The notes under the pieces were generated by a model. The model saw only the letters and a list, made by a program, of their open reading frames with translations, had not been told where the DNA came from and searched no databases. Shown here piece by piece: positions 63,147-64,000 of a stretch of 64,000 bases of DNA; within the stretch, counting starts at the first letter, position 1, and each line of letters starts with the position of its first letter. The translations under genes were made by a program, and so were the position numbers. Source of the DNA: Chitinispirillaceae bacterium (GTDB lineage: Bacteria; Fibrobacterota; Chitinivibrionia; Chitinivibrionales; Chitinispirillaceae); assembly GCA_016932075.1 (NCBI GenBank), contig JAFGDP010000106.1:24944-88943 (forward strand), given 5' to 3'.

Positions 63147-64000
63147 ATGAGCATGGCTGCGTTCGCTGATACATCTTTACAGAAAACCGCAATGAACGGC
63201 GCTGTTTTCCTGCTCCCGCTTTTCTTCTTTTGCTCCAATACCATTGTTCCTGCAGGGCTCACCACGGATGACGAGGTCCCGAGCAACGTGGCGCGGCCCG
63301 TGCTGCGCACCACGCTGCCGGCGAGCTGGGACGAGAACTGGTTTGCCTCTCCCGCGGTGGTTGACCTTGATAATGACGGCGAAAAAGAAATTGTTGCCTC
63401 CCGCCACAGCGTGCTCTATGTGTGGGACAACAGCGGCGACCTCACCTGGCGCGCGCCCGCCGGCCAAAACGCGTCATCGTCAAACGACCACGGATCGAGC
63501 AGGATGTACTGTTCCCCGGTCGTGGGCGACCTTGACCATGACGGGTATGGAGAAATCGCGGTGTGTTACAGCAACAAGGCGGCGGTGTACGATTACAGAG
63601 GCGACCTGCTCCCGGGCTGGCCGGTCTCTTTTCCAGGATCATCGTCTGAAATCCGCTCCATTGCCGCGGCCGATCTTGATAACGACCGGCGGTGCGAGAT
63701 CCTGGTGGTCAAGACTTCGGACGGGCCGGTGACGGCGGTATGGAACCTGTCCGGGGTCATGGTACACGGCTGGCCCCAGGTGACGGACCGCGACCATCTC
63801 AACGACTACGGCGGCTATAATCAGAACATCGGGTGCGCTGATCTTGACAATGACGGCGGGGTTGACATCGTATGCACGTACGACATCTGCCACATCGGCA
63901 TCATGAAGCGCGACGGCGCGCCGTGGCCCGCGAACGCGCAATTCAGCGGCGCCTATGCCTGCAACGTGCCCATGTTCCACTCTATTGATCTCGCGATCCA
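63147..64000 (+). CDS. Secreted FG-GAP/VCBS-like repeat protein (3'-truncated)
   Basis: The frame remains open to the end of the window, so the stop lies outside. After an N-terminal hydrophobic region (MNGAVFLLPLFFFCSN) there are at least four D-x-D-x-D-G-type calcium loops: VVDLDNDGEKEIVAS, VGDLDHDGYGEIAV, AADLDNDRRCEILVV and CADLDNDGGVDIVC, the blades of an integrin-like FG-GAP propeller. The N-terminal 15 residues before the core may be extra; ATG 63147 has AAGG 10 nt upstream, ATG 63192 is an alternative. Likely a surface adhesion or enzyme-scaffold protein; a sorting tail would be expected beyond the window. Confidence 0.8.
   Translation, partial: MSMAAFADTSLQKTAMNGAVFLLPLFFFCSNTIVPAGLTTDDEVPSNVARPVLRTTLPASWDENWFASPAVVDLDNDGEKEIVASRHSVLYVWDNSGDLTWRAPAGQNASSSNDHGSSRMYCSPVVGDLDHDGYGEIAVCYSNKAAVYDYRGDLLPGWPVSFPGSSSEIRSIAAADLDNDRRCEILVVKTSDGPVTAVWNLSGVMVHGWPQVTDRDHLNDYGGYNQNIGCADLDNDGGVDIVCTYDICHIGIMKRDGAPWPANAQFSGAYACNVPMFHSIDLAI

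Overview
The window looks like a chromosomal segment of a Fibrobacterota-type, fibre-degrading bacterium (Fibrobacter/Chitinispirillum-like). The evidence is two TIGR02147-type regulators (a family best known from Fibrobacter), many secreted glycan-active enzymes sharing a Bacteroidota/Fibrobacterota-like C-terminal sorting tail, DUF2341/LamG lipoproteins, and gingipain-like peptidases. This placement is inferred from gene families, not from a marker-gene comparison.

Region 1 (1-18.2 kb) is mostly housekeeping: a truncated trpB2, an unknown protein, queA, a small lipoprotein, an NlpC/P60-like secreted protein, a large hybrid histidine kinase with its own sigma70-like promoter, a cold-shock protein, a DUF4404-like protein, ettA, groES-groEL, a threonine aldolase, a secreted amidotransferase-fold protein, a cNMP-binding protein and ychF. 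Intrinsic terminators are clear after the 1140-1829 gene, queA, the cold-shock gene and groEL.

Region 2 (18.3-61.2 kb) is a plant cell-wall degradation island, almost entirely on the minus strand. It encodes pectin enzymes (four pectate lyases, a CE8 pectinesterase), xylan and arabinan enzymes (GH43, GH43-like, three tandem GH51, GH10), a GH5 endoglucanase, two GH2 enzymes, an SGNH esterase, a sialidase-fold propeller, a beta-barrel outer-membrane protein and an unexpected GT2 glycosyltransferase. From about 52.5 kb down to 34.2 kb the genes are so closely spaced that they probably form one very long operon. A second unit (regulator, LamG lipoprotein, GH51) lies just upstream at 57.1-52.7 kb. 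No SusC/SusD pair or sugar transporter is visible, so the locus is a secretome more than an uptake system.

The most interesting pattern is a duplicated locus. A TIGR02147 regulator overlaps a DUF2341/LamG lipoprotein gene on the minus strand, and a gingipain-like (clan CD) peptidase is encoded divergently. It occurs at 28.2-34.2 kb and again at 54.6-59.7 kb. Both regulator genes lack a Shine-Dalgarno sequence and share the octamer TTATATTA just before the ATG, suggesting leaderless transcripts. It could be a self-contained sensing or surface-remodelling module wired to glycan use.

The island also carries mobile-DNA traces: a GIY-YIG nuclease gene bounded by perfect 28-bp inverted copies of a hairpin repeat, a decayed IS66 transposase between two pectate lyase genes, a large GC-rich imperfect palindrome, and a decayed secreted-protein gene. 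Region 3 (61.4-64 kb) holds a possible signal-peptide fragment, a TonB_C-only protein, a PAS-GGDEF diguanylate cyclase and the start of a secreted FG-GAP-like repeat protein that runs off the end.
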